Source: Avena insularis
Taxonomy: Eukaryota > Streptophyta > Magnoliopsida > Poales > Poaceae
Length of the DNA stretch: 64,000 nucleotides
Assembly: GCA_023614405.1 (NCBI GenBank)
Contig: CM042688.1
Span: 376,265,331-376,329,330 of the forward strand
Direction of reading: 5' to 3'
A program made the translations under genes and the position numbers. Positions 46,874-60,100 of the stretch are shown piece by piece (positions within the stretch are counted from its first letter, which is position 1; every line of letters starts with the position of its first letter). The notes under the pieces are model-generated. The model was not told the origin of the DNA and did no database searches. It was given only the letters and a program-made list of their open reading frames with translations.

Positions 46874-47920
46874 GGATCTATGCGTAGGTGCTTAGCACGG
46901 GTAGTACACATATGGTTGATATGTGGGCGATGATGATCATGTTATTGCATCCTCTATGTACTTTGGATATTGGTGGCATAGTGGGATGAAGCGGCCCGGA
47001 CCAACCTTACATGTCATCATACATGAGACCTGTTCCACGACTGACATGCAACTAGTTTTGCATAAGTGGCTAGCGGGTGTCTGTCTCTCCTACTGTAGTC
47101 AATATCTGATTTACAACGAGTTGCTAATAACTTGGTTATCCTCATTGTGGTTCATGTTTGTAGGTAAGACCGGTTCTATCTCCGAAAGCCCTAAGACACG
47201 TAAAACTTGCAATTGATAAATTAGAGGCGTTTAGTTTAGATCGTTGCTGGGCTAGTGTCTTGATATGATATTATTGTAAGTAGATGTATGATAGATACTC
47301 TTACAACTCACTTAACGTGTAAGTTCCATAGACCTTGGCCTTACACACATAGGAATGATAGAGATCATACCACGATGCAAATGATAGAGATCAAATGCAT
47401 GGACCATATCACCTCACTTCACACATTAGATGTTAGCATCTTATATTGTTAGTTTGGCGCTTTTGGTAGCATTATAAGATGATCCCTCATTTAGATATCA
47501 AGATAAAATGTGTTCTTCCTTAAGTATGCACCGTTTTGTGGATCGTGTTTTGAGGCATCACGTGATGATCGGGTGTTCTCGACTCTACGCTTTCATACAA
47601 CGGCTGTAAGACAGTTTTACACACGCGCATACTAAGGTTCTTACTTGACGAGCCTAGCTTGTACAGACATGGCCTTGGAACACGGACCGAAAGGTTAAGC
47701 ATGAGTCATATAGTTGATATGATGCCCATATAGATGCTCGCCTTTGAAGCTACACCGACTCACGTGATGATCGAACTTGGTGTAGTGGATTTGGTTCATG
47801 TAATCACCAAAAGGACATGAGGGATGTCGTTTTTTAGTGGGAGTTCATTAGTAATTTGGATTAGTTGCACTCAATCTATCATAAACTTAGTCTAAATATA
47901 TTTTACAAATCCTGTTGTAG
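46874..47920 (+). other. Untranslated leader of Copia E
   Basis: About 1 kb lies between the primer site and the gag start. An open frame at 46923-47216 is conserved as 53625-53918 in the truncated second copy, but no motif is recognised and the region is usually non-coding. It would carry packaging signals for the genomic RNA, which I cannot locate. Confidence 0.6.
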
Positions 47921-48691
47921 ATGGCACCACCTGCTTTTAATTTCAATGTGTTCATGGAGAAAGAGAAGCTTGCTGTGAATGGTAGCAACTTCACCAACTG
48001 GGCTATGAATTTGAGGATTCTCCTCACTGCTGCACAAAAGCAATATGTGCTAGAGGCGCCGCTAGTCCCCCCACCAGCTCCTGATACCCCTGACGAGGAA
48101 AAGAACGTCAATATAACTCGTCAGGAGGACCACAACCTAATTCATTGCGGCATACTGTATGGGCTAGAGCCAGAACTTCGAAAACATTTCGAAAATGGCA
48201 ATGCCTTTGATACCATGGGAGAATTGAAAATGATTTTCGATACCCATGCTGCCGTAGAGAGTTATAATGCTTCTGAAAAGTTCTTTAGCTGCATGATGGA
48301 AGAGAAAAGCTTCGTTAGTGAGCACGTACTCAAAATGTCTGGGTACATCGATAAGCTTGTGTCCTTGGGAATAACGTTTCCCATTGACTTAGGCATACAT
48401 CGTGTTCTCCAATATCTGCCACCTAGCTACAAGAGCTTCGTGATGAACTATAATATGCAAGGCATGAAGAAGTCTCTTCCCGAGCTTCTGTCAATGCTTA
48501 AGACTGCAGAAGTGGAGATTAGGAAAGAACATCAAGTGTTGATGATCAATAAGACCACCGGTTTCAAGAAGGACAAGAAAGGCAAGCAGAAGGGAAAGAA
48601 GGGCGATAAATCTATTGCCGCGCCTGAAAAGAAACCCCGAGCTGGCCCTAAGTCTGACACCGAGTGCTACTATTGCAAGGATCGCCATTGA
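47921..48691 (+). pseudogene. gag: gag of Copia E
   Basis: The frame starts MAPPAFNFNVFMEKEKL and holds the Copia gag domain (GSNFTNWAMNLRILL, LKMIFDTHAAVESYNASEKF). A Lys-rich tail then leads to the CCHC knuckle, which starts CYYCKDRH and is cut by a small deletion, so the frame stops at 48691. The rest of the knuckle and the linker follow in another frame. The product would form the capsid and bind RNA through the knuckle. Confidence 0.93.
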
Positions 48692-51600
48692 AGAATCGCC
48701 CCAAGTATTTAGCAGACAAGAAGGCCGGCAAGGCAAACAAAGGTATATGTGATATACATGTTATTGATGTGTACTTGACTAGTACTCGCAGTAGCACCCA
48801 TGTATTTGATACGGGATCGGTTGCTAATATATGTAACTCGGTTTAGGGGCTGCGGAACAAGCGACAACTAGCAAGGGATGAGGTCACGATGCGGGTTGGC
48901 AATGGATCAAGAGTTGATGTGATCGCCGTCGGAACGCTGCCTCTCCATATGCCGTCGGGATTAGTTATAAACCTGAATAATTGTTATTTGGTTCCTGCAC
49001 TGAGAATGAACATTGTATCCGGATCGTGTTTGATGCAAAGTAGTTATTCGTTTAAGTCTGAAAACAATGGTTGTTCGATTTATATGAATAATATCTTTTA
49101 TGGTCATGCACCTGTGTTGAATGGTTTATTTCTGTTGGATCTCGATAGTAGTATTACGCATATTCATAATGTCGATGCAAAAAGGATTAAACTTGATAAT
49201 GATATATCTGCATATATGTGGCACTGCCGTCCAGGTCATATTGGCGTTAAACGCATGAAGAAACTGCATTCTGATGGACTTTTGGAATCACTTGATTTTG
49301 AATCATTTGATACATGTGAACCATGCCTTATGGGCAAGATGACTAGAACGCCGTTTTCTGGTTCAATGGAACGGACGACAGATTTATTGGAAATCATACA
49401 TACTGATGTGCGTGGACCAATGAGTGTGTCGGCGCGAGGTGGATATCGTTATTTTGTTACTTTCACGGATGATTTGAGTAGATACGGGTATATCTATTTG
49501 ATGAAACATAAGTCTGAAACCTTTGAAAAGTTCAAAGAATTTCAGAATGAAGTGGAAAATCAACGTAACAGAAAGATCAAATTTCTGCGGTCCAACCGTG
49601 GAGGAGAGTATCTTAGTTACGAGTTTAGCACACATATGAAAGACTGTGGAATAGTTTCACAACTCACGCCTGCCGGAACACCACAATGTAATGGTGTGTC
49701 AGAACGTCGTAATCGTACTTTATTGGATATGGTTTGATCTATGATGTCTCTGACTGACTTGCCATTGTCATTTTGGGGTTATGCACTGGAAACCGCTACA
49801 TTCACTTTAAATAGGGCACCATCTAAATCCGTTGAAAAGACACCGTATGAATTATGGTTTGGAAACAAACCTAAGCTGTCATTTCTTAAAGTTTGGGGAT
49901 GCGATGTTTATGTGAAGAAACTTCAACCGGATAAACTCGAACCCAAAGCGGAAAAATGCGTCTTCATAGGATACCCTAAGGAAACGATTGGGTATACCTT
50001 CTATCTCAGATCTGAGGGAAAGGTCTTTGTTGCCAAGAATGGATCCTTTCTTGAGAAGGAGTTTCTCGCGAAAGGTGTGAGTAGTCAGAAGGTAGAACTT
50101 GAAGAGGTTATTGAACCTTCTCTTCATTAAATGGCGAGTAGCGCAGCACCGGAAGTTGTTTCGGAGTTGACTTCACCTAATGAAGAGAGAGCTAATGATA
50201 TTGATCATGAAACTCCGAAAGAGGACACTACCAAACCTCGCAGGTCAAGCAGGACACGTACAGCTCCTAAACTGTACGGCAATCCTGTTATGAATTTCAT
50301 GATTGATGAAATAGATGACCCTGCGACGTATGAAGAAGCGATGATGAGCCCTGATTCCAACAAATGGCTAGAAGCCATGAAATCCGAGATGGAATCCATG
50401 TACGAAAACCAGGTTTGGACCTTGGTCGACTTACCTCACGATCGAAAGGCCGTTGAGAATAAATGGATTTTCAAAAGAAAAACTGATGCTGATGGTAATG
50501 TAACCATCTATAAGGCTCGACTTGTTGCAGGGGTTTCGACAAATTCAAGAAGTTGACTACGATGAGACATTCTCTCCCGTAGCGATGCTTAAGTCGGTTA
50601 GGATTATGTTAGAAATTGCTGCATATTTTGATTATGAAATATGGCAGATGGATGTCAAAACTACGTTCCTCAATGGTAATATTGAAGAAGAGTTGTATAT
50701 GATACAACCTAAGGGTTTTTTCGATCCTAAGGATGCTGATAAGGTGTGCAAACTTCAGCGATCCAGCTATGGACTGAAGCAAGCATCCCGGAGTTGGAAT
50801 CTCCGCTTTGATGAGGTGATCAAAGAGTTTGGATTTGTCCAAACTTATGGAGAGGCTTGTATTTACAAGAAAGTGAGTGGGAGCAATGTGGCATTTCTGA
50901 TATTATATGTGGATGACATATTATTGATTGGAAATGATATAGATCTTTTAAACAGTGTTAAAAGTTATCTAAACAGCAAATTTTCGATGAAGGACCTTGG
51001 TGAAGCTTCATATATATTAGGCATTAAAATCTATAGAGATAGATCAAGACGCCTAATTGGGCTATCGCAGAGTACATACCTTGATAAGATATTAAAGAAG
51101 TTTAATATGGACGGAAGTAAGAAGGGGTACTTACCTATGTTGCAAGGCAAGACATTGAGTAAGACTCAAAGTCCGCCACTGCGGAAGAAAGAGAGATAAT
51201 GGATAAGATCCCTATGCCTCAGCCATAGGCTCTATAATGTATTCCATGCTATGTACAAGACCGGATGTGGCACATGCTATTAGTTTGACTAGTACGTAAT
51301 CTGATCCGTGTTCTAACACTGGATAGCGGTCAAAAATATCCTTAAGTACTTGAGAAGAACTAAGGATATGTTTCTTGTATATGGAGGTGAAGAAGAGCTA
51401 GTCGCTAAGTGTTATGTCGATGCTAGCTTTGACACTGATCCGGATGACTCTAAGTCTCAATCCAGATACGTATTTCTCTTGAACGGAGCAGCAGTTAGTT
51501 GGAGGAGCTCCAAACAACCTGTGGTGGCTGGATCAACGACGGAGGCGGAATATGTTGCTGCTTCAGAAGCGGCACAGGAAGTGGTTTGGATGAAGGAGTT

Positions 51601-51883
51601 CATAACGGAACTAGGTGTGGTTCCTAGTGCGTTGGACCCAATGGTGATCTATTGTGACAATAATGGAGCCATAGCCAACGCCAAGGAACCAAGGTCTCAC
51701 AAGAATTCCAAGCATATTAAGCGCCGGTTTCATTCCATCCGCGAGCATGTCAAGGATGGAGATATAAAGATTTGTAAAGTGCACACGGACCTGAATGTAG
51801 CAGATCCGTTGAATAAAGTACTCCCTAGGGCAAAACATGATCAACACCAGAACTCCATGGGTGTTAGATTTATCACTATATAA
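48692..51883 (+). pseudogene. pol: pol of Copia E: protease, integrase, RT, RNase H
   Basis: Protease shows VFDTGSVANICNS near 48805. Integrase has WHCRPGHIGVKRMKKLH with CEPCLMGK, then HTDVRGP, FTDDLSRYGY and PQCNGVSERRNRTLLDMV. A TGA near 49735 interrupts it. RT begins in the 50131-50530 frame (NKWLEAMKSEMESM, WIFKRKTD). A two-base loss near 50530 shifts the frame, after which MDVKTTFLNG and the catalytic LYVDDILLIGND follow. RNase H contains YVDASFDTDPDD, GSTTEAEYVA and HIKRRFHSIREHV. Further stops are near 48844 and 50128 and in the 51200-51350 stretch. All domains are present in Copia order, but the frame is broken several times. Confidence 0.93.
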
Positions 51884-51905
51884 ACTAGATTATTGTCCCT
51901 AGTGC

Positions 51906-51915
51906 AAGTGGGAGA
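51906..51915 (+). other. Polypurine tract of Copia E
   Basis: AAGTGGGAGA directly precedes the second LTR (start 51917). Confidence 0.8.
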
Positions 51916-51916
51916 C

Positions 51917-53561
51917 TGAAGGAAATATGCCCTGAGAGGCAATAATAAAGTTGTTATTATGTATTCCTTGTATATGATAGATGTTTATTTTGCATGCTAT
52001 AATTGTATTGATAGGAAACATCAATACATGTGTGTTTAATAAACAAAAGGGTTCCCAGTTATGCCTCTCTTATAGACTCGCTTGTTGATTAACAAGATGA
52101 TCAGGAAACTTCCTGATCATGGACATTGGATGTTGTTAATAACAAGGTCACATCATTTGTGAAATGATGTGATGAACATTCATCCGAAGTATAGCATTAC
52201 GATCAAGTCATTATGTTTATATTGCTATAACATCATACAAAGTAGTCTTAGTCTTTAGACCATGAGATCATGTTAATTGCTAACACCAGAAGAGTATCTT
52301 GATAACATCAAACGTCACACCAAAGGTGGTGACCATAAAGGTGGGTTCAGTGCTATGAAGGTGTTATGTTGAGGCTCATGGATCAAGAGTGGAATTTGTC
52401 AATCCCGATGACGGATATATATACTCTGGGCCCTCTCGGTGATATCACATTAAGATAGCTTGCAAGCAAGTGATGTGATCACTAGAATGTTATATCACTG
52501 GAACGAGAAAAGAGTGCATGTCGGTAATGAGATCAAACTAGGTATTTGGATACCGATGATCGAATCTCGGACATGTATTATATCATGAGACAAAGGGATT
52601 AAATTGCTGACGTTAAAGGTTCTCACGATCACAGAAGTCATCGTTGAATATGCGGGAGTCAGTATGGATCTCCAGGTCCCGCTTCTGATTATTGATCTGA
52701 GAGGAGTCTCAATCATGTCTGCATTATTCGCGAACCGTAGGGTGACACACTTAAGGGTTGCCGGGCACCATTTAGGAGCACATATGTTCCAGACAAAAGG
52801 TTTGCAAAGCGCAGGAAATGTTTCGATAGAAACAGGAATTGTTTCGGGTGAAATTGCAGAAAGTGGTTCTGCATGTGATATTGAAATGTTGCAAGGGGTT
52901 TTATGTGAATGTTTGTTAATTAAAGTAATTAACAAAATTCTGAATAAAATAAATAAAAGAGTTTTATTAATTGAGAGTTGCATTTAATTTAGTGGAAATT
53001 AAATACATGTGAGTGGGATTTTGGGTGGAGGCCATGTTTATGTGAGTGGAGGTTCACCACATGAATGAAGGAGGAGAGGAGTCCCCCCCTCATGCGCCGG
53101 CTATGGGAGGGGAGGGGTCTCCCTCCCTCCTATATAAAGCCCCCCTCTCCCCTCTCACAAACCATACCTCCTCGTGAAGGATCTCTCTCCCCCTCTAGAT
53201 ATTCCCCCATGGTCTCGGATTAGCGAGATACATGTTCCCGGTGGCCTTGCGTCTGGAAGGAGTTGCTGCTTCCGCTGATTCGCTGGAGCGAGGAGGTGGA
53301 GGTTGTCCGGTGGCTTGAACATGTGTGCGAAGACGGATGCGCTGCTGATTTGCGACGCTCGGACTTCCACACGATCTTGAGATCGGCAAGCGTACGACTA
53401 CATCGACCACGAGTTCCTACTCGTTAACAAAACTCGTTGTCTTTGAGGGTAAGTTCTCCATGGATGTATGTCCACCCGTTGCTCTATAGCTAGTAGATAG
53501 ATCTTGGCGTATAGTTCTCATCGTAGGAATTTTTTTGTTTTTCTATGCTGCGGACCCAACA
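51917..53561 (+). repeat. Second (middle) LTR of Copia E, 1645 bp
   Basis: It has the same ends as 45257-46859 and includes about 42 bp near 52593-52634 that the first LTR lacks. It is followed not by flanking DNA but by a primer site and internal leader, so it serves as 3' LTR of the first unit and 5' LTR of a truncated second one. Confidence 0.95.
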
Positions 53562-54488
53562 GTGGTATCAGAGCCTGATCTATGCGTAGGTGCTTAGCAC
53601 GGGTAGTACACATATGTTTGATATGTGGGCGATGATGATCATGTTACTGCATCTTCTATGTACTTTGGATATTGGTGGCATAGTGGGTTGAAGCGGCCTG
53701 GACCAACCTTACATGTCATCGTACATGAGACCGGTTCCACGACTGACATGCAACTAGTTTTGCATAAGTGGCTAGCGGGTGTCTGTCTCTCCTACTATAG
53801 TCAATATCTGATTTACAACGAGTTGTTAATAACTTGGTTATCCTTGTTGTGGTTCATGTTCGTAGGTAAGACCGGTTCTATCTCCAAAAGCCCTAAGCCA
53901 CGTAAAACTTGCAATTGATAAATTAGAGGCGTCTAGTTTAGATCGTTGCTGGGCTAGTGTCTTGATATGGTATTATTGTAAGTAGATGTATGATAGATAC
54001 TCTTACAACTCACTTAACGTGTAAGTTCCATAGACCTTCGCCTTACACACAAAGGAATGATAGAGATCATACCATGATGCAAATGATTGAGATCAAATGC
54101 ATGGACCATATCACCTCACTTCACACATTAGATGTTAGCATCTTATATTGCTAGTTTGGCGCTTTTGGTAGCATTATAAGATGACCCCTCATTTAGATAT
54201 CAAGATAAAATGTGTTCTTCCTTAAGTATGCACCGTTTTGTGGATCGTGTTTTGAGGCATCACGTGATGATCGGGTGTTCTTGACTCTACGCTTTCATAC
54301 AACAGGTGTAAGACAGTTTTACACACGCTTTCATACAACGGGTGTAAGACAGTTTTACACTCGTTGTCTTCGAGGGTAAGTTCTCCATGGATGTATGTCC
54401 ACCCGTTGCTCTGTATCTAGTAGATAGATCTTGGCGTATAGTTCTCATCGTAGGAATTTTTTTGATTTTCTATGCTGCGGACCCAACA
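53562..54488 (+). mobile_element. Truncated second unit of Copia E: leader plus 130-bp LTR end
   Basis: Bases 53562-54324 repeat the leader 46860-47622, including the primer site. A 36-bp unit (54289-54324) is then duplicated in tandem (54325-54360). The sequence next joins the last 130 bp of the LTR at ACTCGTTGTC, with AC shared at the junction. The final GGACCCAACA abuts the AGTAC target duplication. Gag, pol and most of the third LTR are missing. Confidence 0.92.
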
Positions 54489-55941
54489 AGTACTACTTCC
54501 AATCCTTTGGTTCCAAGTACAATTAGGTTGGCATAAAAATCTATCCCATGTATTCTGATAGGTACAACTTTGCAAATTTTTCTAGCTTTTGTAGTTGATC
54601 TGGGGATTTGAACTATCATGACATGCTTCAAGTTGGTTGGGTGAATCTTACTAGTGCATACAAATTCTTCGGTGACAAATGAATGTGATGCTCCCGAATC
54701 AAACAATACCCTTGCTAAAACTGAGTTGACAGAAAACATACCCAGCACTACATCTGGCGCTTCTTGGGCTTCTTCGGTGTTCATGTGGAAGAGACGACCG
54801 TAGCGGTTGTGAGGGTTCCCTGGGGCAAACCTTCTCCCTGGTTGAACACGACGCTGCTGTTGAGCTGGGGCATTCACATTGGTAGTGGCGGCAGTCTTCT
54901 TGGGGCACTCATTTGAGTAGTGACCCTTCACTCCACACTCGAAACAGGTGATTTGGGACTTGTCTTTTGCTGCGACAGGCACAACATTGCTGCCAGTTCT
55001 AGGTGCAGTGTTGTTGTTGTTGTTGTTGTTGGGAGGGGCACGGTTGAAATTGTTGGTGTTGCCGGAGTTGTTATTGTTTCCTCCGGACTTCACATTGCCT
55101 CCGCTACGGTTGGGGTAGCTTGGGCGAGACATTGGGGTTGGTTGTTCCTTGGTGCATATCCTGGTGAGGGGTTGGGACGGTACTTCTGGTGACTGCTGGA
55201 TCCAGATTACTGCATCATACGATGTTTGCGGTTGTCGTTTGCCTGATTAATCTTCCCTTCCATCTGAATGGCAGAGTCGACTAGCTCTTCGAGATCCTGG
55301 AAGTGGATGTTGACGAGGGCAATCTGCATCTCATCATGCAGTCCGTTCAAGAATCTCTCCTTCTTCTTGACCTCTGTGTTGATATCATTAGGGGCGTACG
55401 TTGCAAGCGACGGGAATCTGTCACGGTATTCCACCACAGTCATTCTGCCTTGCTTCAAGTCGCGCAACTCATCTCTTAGTCTGGTGACTAGACCTTGCGG
55501 CACGTGGGTGCGGCTCAACTTGGTTTTGAAGGCTTCCCATGTCATCACTTGACCATGGTTCATGTTACGGATACTAGTCCACCAAGCTCTTGCATCTCCC
55601 GCCAGATAGTGGGTGGCGAAGAGAACTTTCTCGTTGTCATCAACTCCTGCTACTTCTAAGTTGTTTTCCATTGTCTATAACCAGTCATCAGCATCTAGTG
55701 GGTTTTCAGCTTGGTTGAAGATTGGGGGATTGGTATTCTGAAAGTTTTTGAGTTTGGATCCATGGTGATCCTGATTTCCATGCCCTTGATTATTGAGAGC
55801 CATCTGGGCGATCTGTTGCAGTGTTGCTAGATTAGCTTGGCGTTCTGTCCTGCTTGCTTCTCTATCTGCGATGAGATTCTGCAAGATCTGTAGCATTGGG
55901 TCTTGCGACGAGCTGCTCCCTCCTTGGCTCCCACGAGTCAT
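54489..55941 (-). pseudogene. gag: gag and protease of Gypsy D
   Basis: On the minus strand the frame starts MTRGSQGGSSSSQDPMLQIL at 55941. A TAG interrupts DADDWL/TMENN near 55675, and the gag domain continues (ATHYLAGDARAWW, KKKERFLNGLHDEM) to a break near 55205. After a small deletion the frame resumes with Asn-rich sequence, the knuckle CFECGVKGHYSNEC, and a direct read-through into protease ([12 protein letters not shown]). It ends at [13 protein letters not shown] where Copia E is inserted. It shows that gag and protease were once one frame in this family. Confidence 0.92.
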
Positions 55942-56191
55942 CTGAAGATTGAGGTAGATAAAGGGGTAAGAGGGAAAGTTCTAAGGTTCAGGGTTTTGAT
56001 TTCAAAGCTAAAACTTTGAGTTTGACTCAGGTTTTGCAACTAACTTCTTTTCATTCATTCAAGCATAGCACACGATACAAACACACACACACCACAACAA
56101 CAAAGGAAAGCATATGGTTTTAAGAACCATTCTGCAAGCTACGATACAATGGGACCGATACATCTCATGCTACGATAGTGCTCTAGTGCAT

Positions 56192-56962
56192 CTACTCATC
56201 ATCGATGAAGTCGGAGTCCTCATCGTCAGTGTAGAAGTCCACGGCATCCTCTTCCAGAAATTCATCATCATTGATGAGGTAAGAATCCATGTCTCCCTGG
56301 ATGTCTTCACCCTCCTCTTCTTCCTCCTTTGCTACAAGCTGAGCTTCTTGCTCCTTGACGGTCTTCTCGAGGTCGGCCACCTTCTTGCAAAGACGGGCGA
56401 TGGTGCGATCCTTCTTTTCGCGCTGGAGGCGAAGAGACTAACGGTCCTTGACAAGTAGTGAGAAAGTCTAGGCCTTCTGGGCGGTAATGGCACGGTTGTG
56501 GTTGGCGAACTCCCTAGCATTGTCCAATTCCTTCTAGCGATCGTACAACAGGAAGTCAAGGTTCTCCACTTGACGCTTCAGCTCTGGGTGACTGGGCATC
56601 TCCATTGGCATTCCCATGAAGTCACGTCTTGCATAGTGAGCAAAACGGGTTCCCTGGAGTTGGTTGACACTAAGGGCACATAGACATGCGAGAGCTTCAT
56701 GCATTGCCCAAGCTAATCCATCTAGCCAGTTGTTCTCTCTCACGGAGAACTGGATCCTCCCGGACGTTGGTGCTTTGATGCTTCCTTTAAGATCAGCGGT
56801 GACTAGCCACTCCAAATCTCCTCCTGGGGGTCCTAGAAGTTGAGCTCCAAGAAACTCTGGATGCGGGCGTCCCAGTAACTCAGACAGTGAATCTAGGTCC
56901 CTCTCGAAGATCAGCTGACCTCCGTTTCCCAACTGGTAGAACTTGCTGAACTGAGTCTCCAT
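56192..56962 (-). pseudogene. Extra ORF between 5' LTR and gag (Gypsy D)
   Basis: This is the counterpart of 20173-20943 in copy A, about 256 codons, starting METQFSKFYQLGNGGQLIF and ending DFIDDE. It shares GGDLEWLVTADLKG, QFSVRENNWLDGLAWAMHEA, HYARRDFMG and RTIARLCKKVADLEKTVKEQ, with an acidic C-terminus (KEEEEEGEDIQGDMDSYL). Three in-frame TAG stops (one at 56534) occur, in the region 56430-56540. The position between primer site and gag, the same length and the same start in both copies show that it is an inherited part of the element. No known domain is recognised; the predicted shape is a globular N-terminal half, a coiled-coil-like middle and an acidic tail. Confidence 0.75.
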
Positions 56963-57175
56963 CTACAAGAATTAAGGATGAGGAAATTAGTGAAGTGATC
57001 AAGTGTGTCAAATTTTAAGTAGTAATGTAAGGATTTTGAGGAATATGAATTTTTGAGAAAGAATGAATTCCCAAGGATAAGAGAGGAAATAGTTTTTCAT
57101 AAATACTCACTTTGGTTTTGAAACTAAGTTTTTGTTCGGACATCCAATCTAACTAGGGTCTCCTATGGTCAGGAC

Positions 57176-57188
57176 GGCTCTGATACCA
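57176..57188 (-). other. Primer binding site of Gypsy D
   Basis: On the minus strand TGGTATCAGAGCC lies 3 bp after the 5' LTR, exactly as in copy A. Confidence 0.95.
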
Positions 57189-57191
57189 ACT

Positions 57192-60100
57192 TGTCAACAC
57201 CCGGATTTTTAATCCCAGATGCATGTTATGTCATTCATCGCAATCCTAGGATTACCATTTTTGCGAGACATAACATATTGGATATCACAATACATCATCC
57301 ATTACAAACCATACATAAGGTCTTACACAAATAAGGATCTCATGATCCAGTCTTAATACAACAAGTAGCGGAAATAAAAGATAAGCGTAGCGGTGGGGTC
57401 CATCTTCAGAGGCACATGCAATGCTGACGAAGGCAGATAATCCTAGTTATCATAGCCGTCCTGCTGGCCATCATCTTGGTAATCTCCTTCATAGTCTGGC
57501 CATGAGAATAGCCAAGGATAAAAGCCATGAGTACTCTTTTAAGTACTCACAAACTACCACTAACAAGTAGTATAGTTCTAAGTAAAGTACTAACTCTAGG
57601 TTTACTATAAAGTTAAATTTGAAACCTAAGCTGAGTTCAGAAACAAATAAAGATAAAATAAAGTTCTAGAATCACTAAGTTGGGAAGCTAGTGTCATAGT
57701 CACAACCTTGTTGTGGTCAAGTCAAGATTCATCATTCATTTCATAAGTTATTTTGAAAACATCTCACAATAAAACAGTATGGCCACTCCAACTGTCCATA
57801 ACCGCGGACGCGGCTATTCGAATAGTTTGACACTCTGCAGAGGTGGTACACTTTCACCACAAGATTTGATACATCTATCAGGGATAACCCTGAATCATCA
57901 TACTTAGTATGCAGATAATCAAACATAACCTTTCCTTTACACACCCTAGTATAAGCACCTCTCCTATGAGCATGGCCTCCCAACCATGACCATCTGTCAT
58001 CTTGGGCACTACATAGGTGGACAACATTGAGAGGTAGCCTCAGCTCAAACCTCTCCCGTGAGGGAACTAATACTAATGCATATAAATTTCCGGCTAAGCC
58101 TTACCCAATTCGGGTATTGTGGTTGTACGGTAAATTTGGAATGGTATCGCATCCAAATCCAACCATCAGTTTTGTAAAAGGGTTAAGGCTCATGCCTCAA
58201 CATATTCACCATCATAAACCATTTGTGTTTCTCAACACATGTCAAAACATCTCAATAGAATGACTCATCATTCCAAGGTTTTCTCAATTCATTTTCACCA
58301 AGTGTTCCCATCTAAAGTGACTCAAGTTTTTATTTAACTCTAAACTACTAGGTTAAGAGTGTTCACTAAGGTGGAAAGATGGGATCAATCTCATGCCATA
58401 GAATGATATCTAAAGTTATCTAAATAGGTCAAGTTTTATACTCTTTATGCTACCTTGAAAACAAGTAAAATACTTTGGGTAAAGTAAAGGAAGTAAAGCT
58501 TGAAAATAATACTTGGGGTAAGTAATAGTCAAAGTGGTATGACCAAAGCATGCCTAAAGCATCTCTGCTCAATCATCTAGCTTAATTCTAGCTTGCTAAG
58601 CATTATATTTGCAAGTGTTAGCTTGCCTTGGTTGGTGAAGTGGTTGAAGTTTTCTTCCTCCTCTTGATAGAACTCCTCCTCCTCGAAAGCTTGGTCGGTA
58701 CTATCGTCTATAAATACATACGGAGTACACAATCACCAAACAATACTTAACTAGTCTAATTAGCACTCTAAGGCACACATTTGATGATCTATTATATCAT
58801 CACAAGCATCACAAGTTTTATTAACTAGTTTCATTCTTTTTATTTAAGAAAAGTAATTTCTACTCATTGAAAATAACTAAGATTTAATATTCACCACTTA
58901 AAATATGGGATCATGTGGACACATTTCATCACCACATATTCTGACATGTGGCAATGTAATTTAAGGGTTGGTTCATAATTACTTTGGTTTAAGTTCATTA
59001 TTTAATGATTTAAAGTGACTAGAAATGCCTATATAGCATTATTTTGGTACTAGTCCAAAGTCACTGCATGCAAACCCTAATATTATTACATATTCATAAA
59101 GGTATGGTTAAATGTGATTTTTGAGAGTTGGAATCAACTCAAAAGGTATCATGGTTGATTTTATAAAAATGTTTGAATGTGCAAAAGCTTCTGTCTTGTT
59201 ATTTTTACTAGGAGAGATCTCTAACTCTAATTGAATTAAATCAAACGGGCTTGGATAGATATTTTCAGTAGCTCTCTAACAAAATTGGAATCACTCCATT
59301 TGGATTTGTAGATCTCTCTGAATTGATTTTCAAACTAGGGGACAGAACTAAGTTCAAACCTAAATAGAAAAATCCTAATTTGAATTAAATGGGTCGCGCG
59401 GGAAAGCTAACGGGCCGGCCCAGTGGCACTCCATGGCGCGGGGAACATCTGACAGGGGAGGGGGGTCCACAGGTCAGCGGCTATTTACACATGAAGCGGT
59501 ACAGGGCGATGTGGGTCGTTAGATTAGAACTAGGATCTACGGCTGGGGCTCGTCGTCGACGACGGACAGGTCGCCGGCGAGGACAAACCCTAGCAGCTCG
59601 ATGGGGGTGCTCAGGGGGCGTACCAGGGCTCCATCAACGACGACGAGGCGGGCAAACGAACTGGTGGATGACGGCGAGGTCAGGGGTGGTCGCAATCAGC
59701 GGGGCCCTTCTCCTCCAGAAGCGGCTAGCTCTGGTGGAATTCCGGCGACTACGAGCTCGAGCGGATCCTGGGAGAAGTGGGGATTGATCAGTGGCGAGAG
59801 GGGATGTGAGTGGTGTGCAGAATAAGGCTGTGGGTGGCCTCCTTATATAGGCTCGACGACGGGACAGCGTGGCGTGGCCAGGCGACGGTGGCGACATGGC
59901 TAGGGGCTGCTAGCAGCATGGCTGCGAGCGGTGATCGATGCGCGGTCTCCTGGCAGTGCTTTATGGGGTAATGGCGCTGCTAGGGGCGGTGGAAAACGGT
60001 CGGGCGGTGCTCACGCTCTGAGCGGCAGAGGCAGTGTTCGACACGGCGTGCGGTGGCTACGGGTCAAACAGCGGCGAACGGGCATGTCCGGGCCGTTCCT

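Larger units (their letters stand above)
45257..54488 (+). mobile_element. Copia LTR retrotransposon E with three LTR segments
   Basis: The whole unit is flanked by AGTAC (45252-45256 and 54489-54493). It consists of LTR 45257-46859, an internal region with gag-pol 46860-51916, LTR 51917-53561, a truncated second internal leader 53562-54360, and the last 130 bp of an LTR (54359-54488). The LTRs start TGAAGGAAATATGCCC and end GGACCCAACA, the style of Angela/BARE-type Triticeae Copia families. The pol order (integrase before RT) confirms Copia. It sits antisense in the pol region of copy D. Coding is broken by stops and frameshifts. Confidence 0.95.
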
